Position numbers and translations under genes: made by a program. Source: an uncultured Clostridia bacterium (GTDB lineage Bacteria > Bacillota > Clostridia > UBA1381). From it: a stretch of 13,559 bases of DNA. Positions 5,164 to 13,446 of the stretch are shown here, piece by piece. Every line of letters starts with the position of its first letter. The stretch's first letter is position 1. Under the pieces are notes generated by a model that was given only the letters and a program-made list of their open reading frames with translations, was not told the DNA's origin and made no database searches. The DNA lies in contig CAKSPW010000059.1 in the NCBI GenBank assembly GCA_934486495.1, forward strand, positions 1 through 13,559. The letters are read 5' to 3'.

Positions 5164-7919
5164 GACCGGAAAAATTAATAATGTCGGCGTTCGGTCCTTA
5201 TGCCGATAAAACGGAAATCGACCTGCAGCAGCTCGGCACAAACGGCTTGTATCTCATAACAGGCGATACGGGCGCAGGTAAAACAACGATATTTGACGGA
5301 ATTACATATGCGCTTTTCGGAAAGCCGAGCGGTTCGGTGAGAGATGAATCTATGTTTCGCTCAAAATATTCAAAGCCCGAAACACCCACTTATGTCGAGC
5401 TTTATTTTACGTGCAGGGATAAGCAGTACCATATAAAGCGCAACCCGGCGTATTCAAGGCCGAAAACGAGGGGAGAGGGTACCACGTCCGAAAAGGCTAA
5501 TGCGGAGCTTTTTTTGCCGAACGGAAATACCGTCACTAAAACAAAAGAGGTTGACAGCGAGATTGTCAATATTTTAGGCGTTGACAGGGAGCAGTTTACT
5601 CAAATTGCGATGATTGCACAGGGCGACTTCCTAAAGCTTTTGCTTGCGTCTACGGATGAGAGAAAGAAAATATTTCAAAAGATTTTTAAAACAAAGCGTT
5701 ACAGCATTTTGCAGGACAGGCTAAGCGACGAGTCGAGAAAGCTTACAAATGAGTATAATCTGATTAAAAGCAGTATAGAGCAGTATGTAAACGGAATAAT
5801 TTGCGATGAGGATAACACAGATTATATTCAGGCGGAAAAGGCAAAGCGAGGCGAAATCCCGATAGATGAAACGGTTGAGCTTTTAAGTAAAATCATTGCC
5901 GATGACAAGACGCTTCAAAAAAACGTTTCGGCAAAGCAAAAGGAGCTTAAAAAGGAGTATGACAAGGTAAAGGAACGTATTTTAAAAGCGGAGGATATAC
6001 TTTCGGCAAAGAACGACCTTTTAAAAAACGAAAGCGAATTTAATGCCGAAACCGAAAAGCAGAAAGAATTAAACCGATTGCTTGAAACAGAACGTGAAAA
6101 ACTGCCGCTTAAGGACGAATACACGGAAAAAACGGCAAAAATCAAGGCGCTTTTGCCCGATTATGATGAATTGACGGAAAAGAGGATTGTTTTTGACAAG
6201 AACAGCGAGTTTATTAACAATAGCGCCGCAGAGGAAATACAGAACAAAATAAACAGGACAAAAGATGAAATATCCTCACTTTGCGAGGAACAAAAAAAGG
6301 TTTCAAAAGTCGGCGAGGAAAAAATAAAGCTCGATAACGAAAAGCAAAAGAAAGACGATGAAAAATCAAGGCTTGAAGACCTTGAAAAAAACATAGATGA
6401 AACAGAAAAGCTGAAAGAAAAATATTTGCGTGAGGTTGAGCATTACGACAGGGAATATCGTGTGTGGGCAGAGCTTGATGCGGAGCTTAAGAGGAATACG
6501 AAAATTTATCTCGATGCGCAGGCAGGTATTTTGGCGCAGACGCTTGAGGATAATATGCCTTGTCCCGTTTGCGGTTCGCTTGTTCATCCGCACCCCGCAC
6601 AAAAGCCCGAAATAGTTCCGACAAAGGAGGAGCTTGACGAAATCGGCAAAAAAGCCGCCGATGCAAACGAACTTGTCTCTAATTTGCGTGATAATACGGG
6701 CAAGCTTAAGGGAGCGCTCGATGAAAAAGAGTCATTTTTGAAAAACGCTGTCGCCGAGGTGCTCGGCAATTGCAAAACGGAAAATGCAAAATCGGTTATA
6801 AGCGATAAAAAAGCTGCGGTGGAAGAGGCAATAAATGAGCTTTTGTCGACGCTTATCGACATTCAAAACAAAATAAACATAAAAGAGGATATAGAAAAGC
6901 TGCTTCCCGAAAAAAATGCCCTGCTCGATGAGCTTAATGCAGATTTAATTGCCGTAACTGATGAAATCAAGACAAAAACGGCGGAAAATAATGTGCTTTG
7001 CGAGAGAATTTCAGAGCTTGAGAAAAGACTGACATATAAGGATAAAAAAGACGCTGAAAGAGAAATAAACGAATTATCCGATAAAATAACGGATTTTGAA
7101 CGTTCGTACGAAAATGCGCAAAAGGCGGTAAACGATAACAAGGAAAAGCTTGCGTCGCTTAAGTCCGCAAGAGAGGAAATCCTAAAGCGTATTGACGGCG
7201 GTGACGATATTGATATTGATATTGAAAAACAAACGCTTCAAATTCTATCCGAAAAGGAAAATATGCTCGATATTGAGTCAAAAACGGTTCACAGCCGTAT
7301 TGCCTCAAACAAATTATCGCTTGAAAATATCCTTTTAAAGCTTGATGAAACAAAAACGGTCGAGCAAAAGCAGTCATGGATGAAAACGCTGTCCGATACG
7401 GCTAACGGCAAATTAAGCGGCAAAGAAAAGGTAATGCTTGAAACGTTTATTCAAATGACGTATTTTGACAGAATAATAGAGCGTGCAAATTCAAGACTTT
7501 TGATTATGACAACGGGGCAGTATGAGCTTGTGCGCAGAAAAGAGTCCGAAAAAAAGCAGGGTCAAAGCGGACTTGAGCTTAATGTTATCGACCACCGTAA
7601 CGGAAGTGAAAGAAGTGTCAATACGCTGTCGGGCGGTGAATCGTTTAAGGCGTCACTGTCGCTTGCACTCGGTCTTTCCGATGAAATTCAGTCCTCGGCA
7701 GGCGGAATAAGGCTCGATACGATGTTTGTTGACGAGGGCTTCGGCTCGCTCGATGATGAATCGCTTTCGCAGGCAATAAACGCACTTTCCGCACTTGCGG
7801 ACGGTAATAGACTCGTTGGAATTATCTCGCACGTTTCGGAGCTTAAAGATAGGATTGATAAGCAGATTGTGGTTAAAAAGCAAAAAAACGGCGGAAGTGA
7901 TGTAACTGTTGTTGTTTAA
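5160..7919 (+). CDS. sbcC: Exonuclease SbcC, ATPase subunit of SbcCD
   Basis: The 919-residue protein is a Rad50-like SMC-type ATPase. The Walker A GDTGAGKTT is at 35-43, with a Q-loop region at MIAQGDFLKL. Two long charged coiled coils (about 190-460 and 480-780) flank a zinc hook, Cys468-Pro-Val-Cys471. The signature LSGGES is at 823-828, Walker B MFVDE at 855-859 followed by GFGSLDDESL, and an H-loop His is at 891. It powers SbcD nuclease action, with the zinc hook joining two complexes. The start at 5160 is chosen over ATG 5145 because GGGAGG (5147-5152) sits seven bases upstream. All catalytic motifs are present and the length is close to other Firmicutes SbcC proteins. Confidence 0.96.
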   Translation: MRPEKLIMSAFGPYADKTEIDLQQLGTNGLYLITGDTGAGKTTIFDGITYALFGKPSGSVRDESMFRSKYSKPETPTYVELYFTCRDKQYHIKRNPAYSRPKTRGEGTTSEKANAELFLPNGNTVTKTKEVDSEIVNILGVDREQFTQIAMIAQGDFLKLLLASTDERKKIFQKIFKTKRYSILQDRLSDESRKLTNEYNLIKSSIEQYVNGIICDEDNTDYIQAEKAKRGEIPIDETVELLSKIIADDKTLQKNVSAKQKELKKEYDKVKERILKAEDILSAKNDLLKNESEFNAETEKQKELNRLLETEREKLPLKDEYTEKTAKIKALLPDYDELTEKRIVFDKNSEFINNSAAEEIQNKINRTKDEISSLCEEQKKVSKVGEEKIKLDNEKQKKDDEKSRLEDLEKNIDETEKLKEKYLREVEHYDREYRVWAELDAELKRNTKIYLDAQAGILAQTLEDNMPCPVCGSLVHPHPAQKPEIVPTKEELDEIGKKAADANELVSNLRDNTGKLKGALDEKESFLKNAVAEVLGNCKTENAKSVISDKKAAVEEAINELLSTLIDIQNKINIKEDIEKLLPEKNALLDELNADLIAVTDEIKTKTAENNVLCERISELEKRLTYKDKKDAEREINELSDKITDFERSYENAQKAVNDNKEKLASLKSAREEILKRIDGGDDIDIDIEKQTLQILSEKENMLDIESKTVHSRIASNKLSLENILLKLDETKTVEQKQSWMKTLSDTANGKLSGKEKVMLETFIQMTYFDRIIERANSRLLIMTTGQYELVRRKESEKKQGQSGLELNVIDHRNGSERSVNTLSGGESFKASLSLALGLSDEIQSSAGGIRLDTMFVDEGFGSLDDESLSQAINALSALADGNRLVGIISHVSELKDRIDKQIVVKKQKNGGSDVTVVV

Positions 7920-7982
7920 AAATATTGTTATGGGTAAAATGATTATCCGATAGATTAAAACATGAGAAAGGAAATATTAAAT

Positions 7983-8600
7983 ATGTCTTTAATTAATTGC
8001 CCCGAATGTGGCAGAGAAAACGTATCAAGTGAAGCCGTGGCTTGTCCGGACTGCGGTTATAATATCAAAGAATATTGTACGAAAAAAAGAAATGAAGAAA
8101 TTCGTAAAATGGAGGCGGAAGAGAGAAGAAGAAGATACGATCCTAATTCGTATTTAGATGAAATTGTAATGCCGAATAAACCTAAGTTCTTTACTTTTGG
8201 GTGGACATTTATATTGGTACTGGCGATTATTATCTTGAAATTCGCTGTTGATTTTGAGAATGATTTTTATGTTTTTTACGGATTTGGTTTGGCACTCTTT
8301 TCTTTATGCAGGATGGTATATAACTATAAAAAGAATGTTTTCGAATATGAATTGGCACATACAGATTTTGAGGAATATAGACAAATGAAAGCAGAAAAAA
8401 TTGCTGAAGATATAATAAAAAAAGATTGTGAAGAACAAGAAATGATTAGAAACTGTCCTTCAAGATGTCCAAACTGTAATTCTTATAATACAGAAGAGAT
8501 ATTAAATGGAGAAAGAGCATTATCTGTTGCATGGTTTGGTGTAGCTTCAGGTAAAATAGGAAAACAGTATAAGTGTAAAACCTGCGGGCATATGTGGTAA
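7983..8600 (+). CDS. Membrane protein with zinc ribbons at both ends, function unknown
   Basis: I do not recognise a named family for this 205-residue protein. It begins with a zinc ribbon (Cys6, Cys9, Cys21, Cys24 in CPECG and CPDCG), followed by a very basic and acidic segment (ERRRRYDPNS). Two probable membrane helices lie at about 69-88 and 94-112. A charged helical region precedes a second Cys cluster: Cys162/Cys165 (CPNC) and Cys198/Cys201 (CKTCG) at the extreme C-terminus. The start at 7983 is supported by GAAAGGAA about ten bases upstream; the in-frame ATG at 7962 has no such site. It lies 63 bases after sbcC with no clear terminator between, so it may be co-transcribed. Its composition is more A+T-rich than sbcC, hinting at separate origin. 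Confidence 0.7.
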   Translation: MSLINCPECGRENVSSEAVACPDCGYNIKEYCTKKRNEEIRKMEAEERRRRYDPNSYLDEIVMPNKPKFFTFGWTFILVLAIIILKFAVDFENDFYVFYGFGLALFSLCRMVYNYKKNVFEYELAHTDFEEYRQMKAEKIAEDIIKKDCEEQEMIRNCPSRCPNCNSYNTEEILNGERALSVAWFGVASGKIGKQYKCKTCGHMW

Positions 8601-8630
8601 TGCACATATATTGTATTCGCTATATTTAAG

Positions 8631-8669
8631 GGGGCTGTTAAAAATGTCAATTGACTTTTTAACAGCCCC
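8631..8669. terminator. Strong bidirectional palindromic terminator between convergent genes
   Basis: The arms GGGGCTGTTAAAAA (8631-8644) and its exact complement (8656-8669) enclose a GTCAATTGAC palindrome, so almost the whole 39-base stretch is one stem with a single bulged T. Its A- and T-runs would give a U-tract in either direction. It lies between the zinc-ribbon membrane protein and the convergent pseudouridine synthase and should serve both. Confidence 0.8.
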
Positions 8670-8700
8670 GCTTTAGATTATATAATCTTGAGGTTTAACT

Positions 8701-9582
8701 TTAAAGTCTGATTTCCTTTCCTTTCAGATAATTAAGTTCTGCGGCGTCGGATTTAAAGTCAAAAACAATTCGGCAGCTGACGAGAGAATATCCCTTATCG
8801 GTTTTTTTCGCACCGTACTTAACATCACCCGACAGCGGATGACCGATATGCGCCATATGCGCTCGAATCTGATGAGTTCTGCCGGTCAAAAGCTCTATCT
8901 CAAGCTCGGATGTGTTATTTTTTTCGCTTATGACTTTGTAATGCGTTTGTATCTTCAAATCGCCGTTTTCGCCGACATACGATTTTTTCTCGCCATGCGT
9001 GAGCCCGGCACAGAGAGTATCCTCTTTTTTATCGAAAATCCCCTCACATACCGCAGTATAAAACTTTTTAATTTCCCGATTTCGAATTTTTTCATTTAAA
9101 ATTCTAAGCGACTTTGCGTTTTTGGCGGCAATTACAAGACCTCGTGTATTCCTGTCAAGACGGTTGCAAAGAGCCGGTGTAAATGAGTTTTCGCTTTCGG
9201 GGGAATATTCGCCCTTTTCTTCAAGATAGTAAAGTATTCTGCCAATAAGCGTGTCATGCGAGCCTTTATCATCGGCGTGTGACGGCAGATTTGCGGGTTT
9301 GTTGCAAACAAGAATATTATCATCCTCATAAACAACGCACGGACTCGGAAGCTTTTCGGAGCTTTTTTTCACTCTCACAAATTCATCGGGGAAGTAGAGC
9401 GTTAAAACATCGCCCTCTTTTAACATATATTCACCTTTATGGAAATGCTTTCCGTTAAGACGCACATTATTTTTTCTCAGTCCCTTGTAAAGCATTGATT
9501 TCGGAAGCGTCGGCATTAGCTTTAAAATGAATTTATCGAGTCTTTGAGCGGCGTCATTTTCGTTAATTGTTACGATTTTCAT
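8701..9582 (-). CDS. RluC/RluD-family pseudouridine synthase
   Basis: The 293-residue protein converts specific uridines in structured RNA, most likely 23S rRNA or tRNA, to pseudouridine; the exact target cannot be read from sequence. An N-terminal S4 RNA-binding domain (about 14-65: RLDKFILK, then VRLNGK and LKEGDVLTLYF) is followed by the catalytic domain. That domain has NKPANLPSHA, the NRLDRNTRG motif with catalytic Asp143, KFYTAVCEG, and the TGRTHQIRAHMAHIGHPLSGD motif near 234-255. AAGGAG ends five bases before the ATG. It is divergent from the YesL-family gene with an overlapping promoter pair, and convergent with the gene before it. The C-terminus ends soon after the conserved core, so the protein appears complete. 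Confidence 0.92.
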   Translation of the reverse strand: MKIVTINENDAAQRLDKFILKLMPTLPKSMLYKGLRKNNVRLNGKHFHKGEYMLKEGDVLTLYFPDEFVRVKKSSEKLPSPCVVYEDDNILVCNKPANLPSHADDKGSHDTLIGRILYYLEEKGEYSPESENSFTPALCNRLDRNTRGLVIAAKNAKSLRILNEKIRNREIKKFYTAVCEGIFDKKEDTLCAGLTHGEKKSYVGENGDLKIQTHYKVISEKNNTSELEIELLTGRTHQIRAHMAHIGHPLSGDVKYGAKKTDKGYSLVSCRIVFDFKSDAAELNYLKGKEIRL

Positions 9583-9633
9583 GATTTCTCCTTAAAAGTT
9601 TAAAAAAAGTTCATAAAATGTTTAATATATGAT

Positions 9634-9662
9634 ATTGTAACACAAAACAAAATATGATACAA
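9634..9662 (-). promoter_or_regulatory. SigA-type promoter for the pseudouridine synthase, overlapping a divergent promoter
   Basis: On the minus strand TTGTAT (9662-9657) and TACAAT (9639-9634) are 17 bases apart. The -10 matches five of six consensus bases. Transcription would start near 9627, leaving a leader of about 45 bases. The same bases serve the plus-strand promoter in the opposite direction. Confidence 0.55.
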
Positions 9663-9663
9663 T
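9635..9663 (+). promoter_or_regulatory. SigA-type promoter for the YesL-mnmG cluster, overlapping a divergent promoter
   Basis: TTGTAA (9635-9640) and TACAAT (9658-9663) are separated by exactly 17 bases. Transcription would start near 9670, about 48 bases before the YesL-family start. Each -10 box is nearly coincident with the -35 box of the opposing promoter. Confidence 0.55.
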
Positions 9664-9717
9664 ATATTTTAAGAAATTTGTTTAATTTTTTTGTTTGCAG
9701 GAAGGCAGGATTTTTTT

Positions 9718-10575
9718 ATGGGACTATTTTCTTTTAACTACTCAAAGCCGGGACCGGGCGTTGACAAAGACGCTCCGAAGAAAAAGGGTATATTTTTGTA
9801 CTTTGAGCTGCTCGGCAGAAAGTTTTTTAAGCTGTGTCAGGTCAATATGCTTTATTTCCTTTGCAGTATACCGTACATTGTGCTTATGTTTTTGTTTACA
9901 ATGGGTATGTTCGGCGGCTACTTTACGGAAATGGTAACGAATGCGCTCGGTGCGGACGCCGGTTCGGATGCTGTGTCAAATTCCGTTTTGATGCTTACAT
10001 CGTTTTTTACAATGTCCGTTTTTGCGCTTTGGGGGTCGGGACCTGCATCGGCAAGCTTTGCATATGTAACACGCTGCTTTACACGTGAGGAACACTCGTG
10101 GATACTCAGCGACTTTTTCAGAATATTCAAGGAAAACTTTAAACAGGCAATAATCGTTGTCATAATAGATTTTGTAATGCTATTTTTGTTTGTAAACGCA
10201 ATATATCAGTATTGGAATTTTTACACTCAGCAAAACAGCTTTGTTTGGATGCTGCTTACGTATTTGTGCATTATGATGTGCATAATATATACGTTCATGC
10301 ATTTTCATATTTATCAGATTATGATAACGTTCGAGTGCAAATTTAAAGACCTTTTGAAAAATGCGTTTATGCTTTCGTTCGGAAAAGCGCCGATGAATTT
10401 ACTGCTCTGCGTAATAGTGCTGTTTTTGCTCGGTGCATTATTCTCATTCTTACAGCCGATGTTTGCGATATTTGTCTGTTTCATAATCGGCTACGGACTC
10501 GTAAGATACCCGATCGAATTTTACTCGGCAAGAACCATTCAGCGCATAGCGGTTGAATTGAGAGAAGACAAATAA
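9718..10575 (+). CDS. YesL-family (DUF624) integral membrane protein
   Basis: The 285-residue protein has about six hydrophobic helices (near 44-66, 90-106, 143-163, 175-200, 225-245 and 247-265). It carries the family hallmark between helices 2 and 3: GSGPASASFAYVTRCFTREE followed by a FFRIFKENFKQA segment. Family members occur throughout Firmicutes, often near carbohydrate uptake genes; no biochemical function is established. The ATG at 9718 is favoured because AGGA (9707-9710) is seven bases upstream; an in-frame TTG at 9691 lacks such a site. It is the first gene of an apparent operon and ends 20 bases before mnmG. Confidence 0.88.
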   Translation: MGLFSFNYSKPGPGVDKDAPKKKGIFLYFELLGRKFFKLCQVNMLYFLCSIPYIVLMFLFTMGMFGGYFTEMVTNALGADAGSDAVSNSVLMLTSFFTMSVFALWGSGPASASFAYVTRCFTREEHSWILSDFFRIFKENFKQAIIVVIIDFVMLFLFVNAIYQYWNFYTQQNSFVWMLLTYLCIMMCIIYTFMHFHIYQIMITFECKFKDLLKNAFMLSFGKAPMNLLLCVIVLFLLGALFSFLQPMFAIFVCFIIGYGLVRYPIEFYSARTIQRIAVELREDK

Positions 10576-10595
10576 AGAGAGGACAGAATAAGTTA

Positions 10596-12443
10596 ATGGA
10601 ACAGTTTGAAATAGCGGTCATAGGCGGAGGTCATGCAGGGTGCGAGGCAGCGCTGGCGGCGGCTCGGCTCGGCTGCAGTACGGTTATGTTTACAATCAGC
10701 CTTGACGCTGTGGGAAATTTGCCGTGTAATCCGAGTATCGGCGGGACGGCAAAGGGACATCTGGTGCGTGAGATAGACGCACTCGGCGGTGAAATGGGAA
10801 AGGCGGCTGACGCAACGTTTATTCAGTCGAAAATGCTAAACGTGGGCAAAGGTCCTGCTGTGCATTCTCTCCGGTGTCAGATTGACAGAAAACGCTATCA
10901 TATAGAAATGAAAAAACGTCTTGAGAATCAGGAAAATCTGCAAATAAAGCAAGCGGAAATTGTGAGGATAAACAGTGTTGACGGAAAAATATCGTCCGTT
11001 GTAACGCACACGGGCATGGAATACGGCGTTAAGGCTGTGATTATTGCAAGCGGAACATACTTAAAAGGACGAATATTAATAGGCGATTGGGAAAAGCAAA
11101 GCGGTCCTGACGGAATGTTCCCGTCAATTGAGCTTTCCGATTGTTTAAAGGAAATGGGTGTTGAGCTTAGAAGATTTAAAACGGGTACTCCGCCGAGAGT
11201 GCATCTTTCATCGCTTAATCTTGAAAGTATGCACCGTGAGGAGGGCGACGAAAAAATTGTGCCGTTTTCGTTTGAAACAACGGGAGAACTTGAAAACAAA
11301 GCACCGTGTTATATGACATATACAAACGAAAATACTCATAAAATCATACTCGACAATATCCACAAAGCACCGATGTACAGCGGAAAGGTTGAGGGCGTCG
11401 GCGCGAGATACTGCCCCTCAATTGAGGATAAGGTTGTACGTTTTCGTGATAAGAACAGACATCAGCTTTTTATGGAGCCGATGGGACTCGATACAAAGGA
11501 AATGTATGCACAGGGTATAAGCACCGGACTTCCGGAAGATATTCAGCTTGAAATGCTGCGGACAGTAAGCGGACTTGAAAATGTTCAGATAATGCGCCCG
11601 GCATACGCTATTGAATACGACTGCTGCGACCCGACAGAGCTTTACGCAACGCTTGAATTTAAAAAAATACCAAACCTCTACGGCGCAGGTCAGTTTAACG
11701 GTACAAGCGGATACGAGGAGGCGGCGGCGCAGGGGCTTGTTGCCGGAATAAATGCCGCTTTAAAGCTAAAGGGCAGAGAACCGATGATTTTAAACAGAAT
11801 TGACGGATATATCGGAACGCTTATTGACGATCTTGTAACAAAGGGTACAAACGAGCCGTACAGAATGATGACATCAAGGTCGGAATACCGCCTTCTTTTG
11901 CGTCAGGACAATGCGGACGAACGCTTAACGCCTATCGGGTACAGGGTAGGTCTTATCAGTGAGGAAAGATATAATAAATTTCTTGAAAAGGAAAAAATGA
12001 TTGATGAGGAAATAGCACGTCTTGAAAGCACGATTGTAACTCCGAGCAAGGCAAATCCGCTGCTTGAGCGCTGCGGTGCGGCAGCACTTAAAACCGGTGC
12101 AAGGCTTTCAGATCTTATTAAGCGTCCTCAGCTTGACTATGAAAAGCTGTCGGAAATAGATGAGAACAGACCGCAGCTGCCGGACGCCGTTTGCGAACAG
12201 GCGGAGATTAAAATAAAGTATGACGGCTACATAAAGCGTCAAAAAGCACAGGTTGAGCAATTTAAGAAAATGGAGGAAAGACTTCTTCCCGAGGACTTTG
12301 ACTATGACTCGGTTTACGGACTGAGAATCGAGGCTCGCCAAAAGCTAAACAAAATAAAACCTAAATCACTCGGACAGGCGTCAAGAATTTCCGGTGTTTC
12401 TCCGGCTGACTTATCGGTGCTTATTATATATTTCAGCAAGTAA
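10596..12443 (+). CDS. mnmG: tRNA uridine 5-carboxymethylaminomethyl modification enzyme MnmG
   Basis: The 615-residue protein matches MnmG (GidA), the FAD-dependent partner of MnmE that installs the 5-carboxymethylaminomethyl group on wobble uridine 34 of several tRNAs. The FAD-binding motif GGGHAG is at 10-15. Other hallmarks are CNPSIGGTAKGH, GTYLKGRI, RPAYAIEYDC, LYGAGQFNGTSGYEEAA, TSRSEYRLLLRQDNADERL and the C-terminal SLGQASRISGVSPADLSVL. The length is typical. AGAGAGGA lies about 12 bases before the ATG, a rather long spacing. In many Firmicutes the gene sits between mnmE and rsmG; here its neighbours are a YesL-family gene and an exonuclease gene, so that arrangement has been lost or never existed in this lineage. 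Confidence 0.97.
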   Translation: MEQFEIAVIGGGHAGCEAALAAARLGCSTVMFTISLDAVGNLPCNPSIGGTAKGHLVREIDALGGEMGKAADATFIQSKMLNVGKGPAVHSLRCQIDRKRYHIEMKKRLENQENLQIKQAEIVRINSVDGKISSVVTHTGMEYGVKAVIIASGTYLKGRILIGDWEKQSGPDGMFPSIELSDCLKEMGVELRRFKTGTPPRVHLSSLNLESMHREEGDEKIVPFSFETTGELENKAPCYMTYTNENTHKIILDNIHKAPMYSGKVEGVGARYCPSIEDKVVRFRDKNRHQLFMEPMGLDTKEMYAQGISTGLPEDIQLEMLRTVSGLENVQIMRPAYAIEYDCCDPTELYATLEFKKIPNLYGAGQFNGTSGYEEAAAQGLVAGINAALKLKGREPMILNRIDGYIGTLIDDLVTKGTNEPYRMMTSRSEYRLLLRQDNADERLTPIGYRVGLISEERYNKFLEKEKMIDEEIARLESTIVTPSKANPLLERCGAAALKTGARLSDLIKRPQLDYEKLSEIDENRPQLPDAVCEQAEIKIKYDGYIKRQKAQVEQFKKMEERLLPEDFDYDSVYGLRIEARQKLNKIKPKSLGQASRISGVSPADLSVLIIYFSK

Positions 12444-12463
12444 TTGGACAGGAAGTGTTAAAT

Positions 12464-13099
12464 TTGGATTTTACGGCAATTGATTTTGAAACTGCCACAT
12501 CGGCTTTTTCAAGCATATGCAGTATGGGGATTTGTGTTGTTGAGAATAACAAAGTAGTTGAAAAAAAGGATTTTCTCATTAAACCGGAGCCTTTTGTTTT
12601 TAACGATTACAACATTTGTATTCACGGAATTACACCCGAACAGGTTGCCGATTGCGGTACATTTGACTGCTATTGGGACGAGATAAAGCCGTATCTTGAC
12701 GGTAAAACTATTGTTGCGCACAACGCTCAGTTTGATGTCGGTGCGCTGCGTGCGGTCCTTGATACGTTCAATATTGATTATCCGAGCTTTAACTACATAT
12801 GCACGGTTAAGCTGTCGCAAAAAGCTTATCCCGAACTCGAAAGCCATAAGCTTAATTTTCTGAGCGAGGCGCTCGGGATTAAATTTAATCATCATATCGC
12901 ACTTGATGATGCGTATGCGTGCGCAGCGGTACTGCTGCGTGTTTTGGACGATTTCGGTATAAATTCTCTTGAGGAGATAGAGAATAAATTCAATATAGGT
13001 ATAGGCAGAATTTATCCCGGTTATCACGAGCCGTGCAGAAAGAATAAGATAAAGAAAAAACCGCTTAAAAGAAAGGCGGCAAGCAATGAGCTTTTATGA
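12464..13099 (+). CDS. DnaQ-like DEDDh 3'-5' exonuclease
   Basis: The 211-residue protein has the RNase T/DnaQ exonuclease fold motifs. Exo I is AIDFETA with Asp7 and Glu9, Exo II is VAHNAQFDVGALR with Asp91, and Exo III is HIALDDAYA with His144 and Asp149, the DEDDh arrangement. These residues bind two metal ions and remove nucleotides from 3' ends. A basic tail (KKKPLKRKAA) follows. Small free-standing proteins of this type are usually annotated as DNA polymerase III epsilon-like, but the actual substrate is unknown. The start is taken as TTG 12464, ten bases after AGGA (12450-12453); the in-frame GTG at 12455 is too close to that site. The gene follows mnmG by 20 bases and overlaps the next gene by 14 bases. 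Confidence 0.88.
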   Translation: MDFTAIDFETATSAFSSICSMGICVVENNKVVEKKDFLIKPEPFVFNDYNICIHGITPEQVADCGTFDCYWDEIKPYLDGKTIVAHNAQFDVGALRAVLDTFNIDYPSFNYICTVKLSQKAYPELESHKLNFLSEALGIKFNHHIALDDAYACAAVLLRVLDDFGINSLEEIENKFNIGIGRIYPGYHEPCRKNKIKKKPLKRKAASNELL

Positions 13100-13394
13100 T
13101 GACGTTTATGAAAATGTAAGAAAAATACCGAAAGGTAAGGTTTCAACATACGGAATTATTGCACAAATGTGTTCGTCACCCCGTGCATCAAGAGCTGTCG
13201 GGTATGCACTTCATGTAAATCCGCAGCCGGGGATAATTCCGTGTCATAGGGTTGTAAATCGTTTCGGTGCACTTGCCGAGTCGTTTGCATTCGGCGGGAA
13301 AGAGGTGCAGAGAAAACTCCTTGAGAATGAGGGAGTTCAGTTTTCGGGAGAGTTTACCGTTGACCTTGAAAAGTGCTTGTGGGACGGAAAATAA
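13086..13394 (+). CDS. Small MGMT-like (alkyltransferase-like) DNA-binding protein
   Basis: The 102-residue protein corresponds to the DNA-binding domain of O6-alkylguanine-DNA alkyltransferases. It has the VSTYGIIAQ segment with Tyr22, SPRASRAVGYAL with a probable arginine finger near Arg36, and the active-site motif IPCHRVV with Cys53. It lacks an Ada/Ogt-type N-terminal domain, and after the motif it has GALAESFAFGGKEVQRKLLENEGV rather than the GGYSGG-like loop of full transferases. The shape is thus that of the small alkyltransferase-like group, but the acceptor cysteine is kept rather than replaced by Trp or Ala. Whether it transfers alkyl groups or only flags lesions is open. GAAAGG lies about ten bases before the ATG. 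It ends the operon. Confidence 0.88.
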   Translation: MSFYDDVYENVRKIPKGKVSTYGIIAQMCSSPRASRAVGYALHVNPQPGIIPCHRVVNRFGALAESFAFGGKEVQRKLLENEGVQFSGEFTVDLEKCLWDGK

Positions 13395-13408
13395 AGTTTT
13401 TAGCGATT

Positions 13409-13446
13409 AAGATAATTTAAGTTTTTATACTTAAATTATCTTTTTT
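13409..13446 (+). terminator. Intrinsic terminator closing the YesL-mnmG-exonuclease-MGMT cluster
   Basis: The arms AAGATAATTTAAGT (13409-13422) and its exact complement (13429-13442) surround a six-base loop. The final arm runs into six T residues (13441-13446). It starts 15 bases after the MGMT-like stop codon. Confidence 0.8.

Noticed and set aside
4783..5241. 152-codon minus-strand frame across the sbcD-sbcC overlap
   Set aside because: It is antisense to conserved SbcD/SbcC coding sequence with no ribosome binding site or family resemblance.
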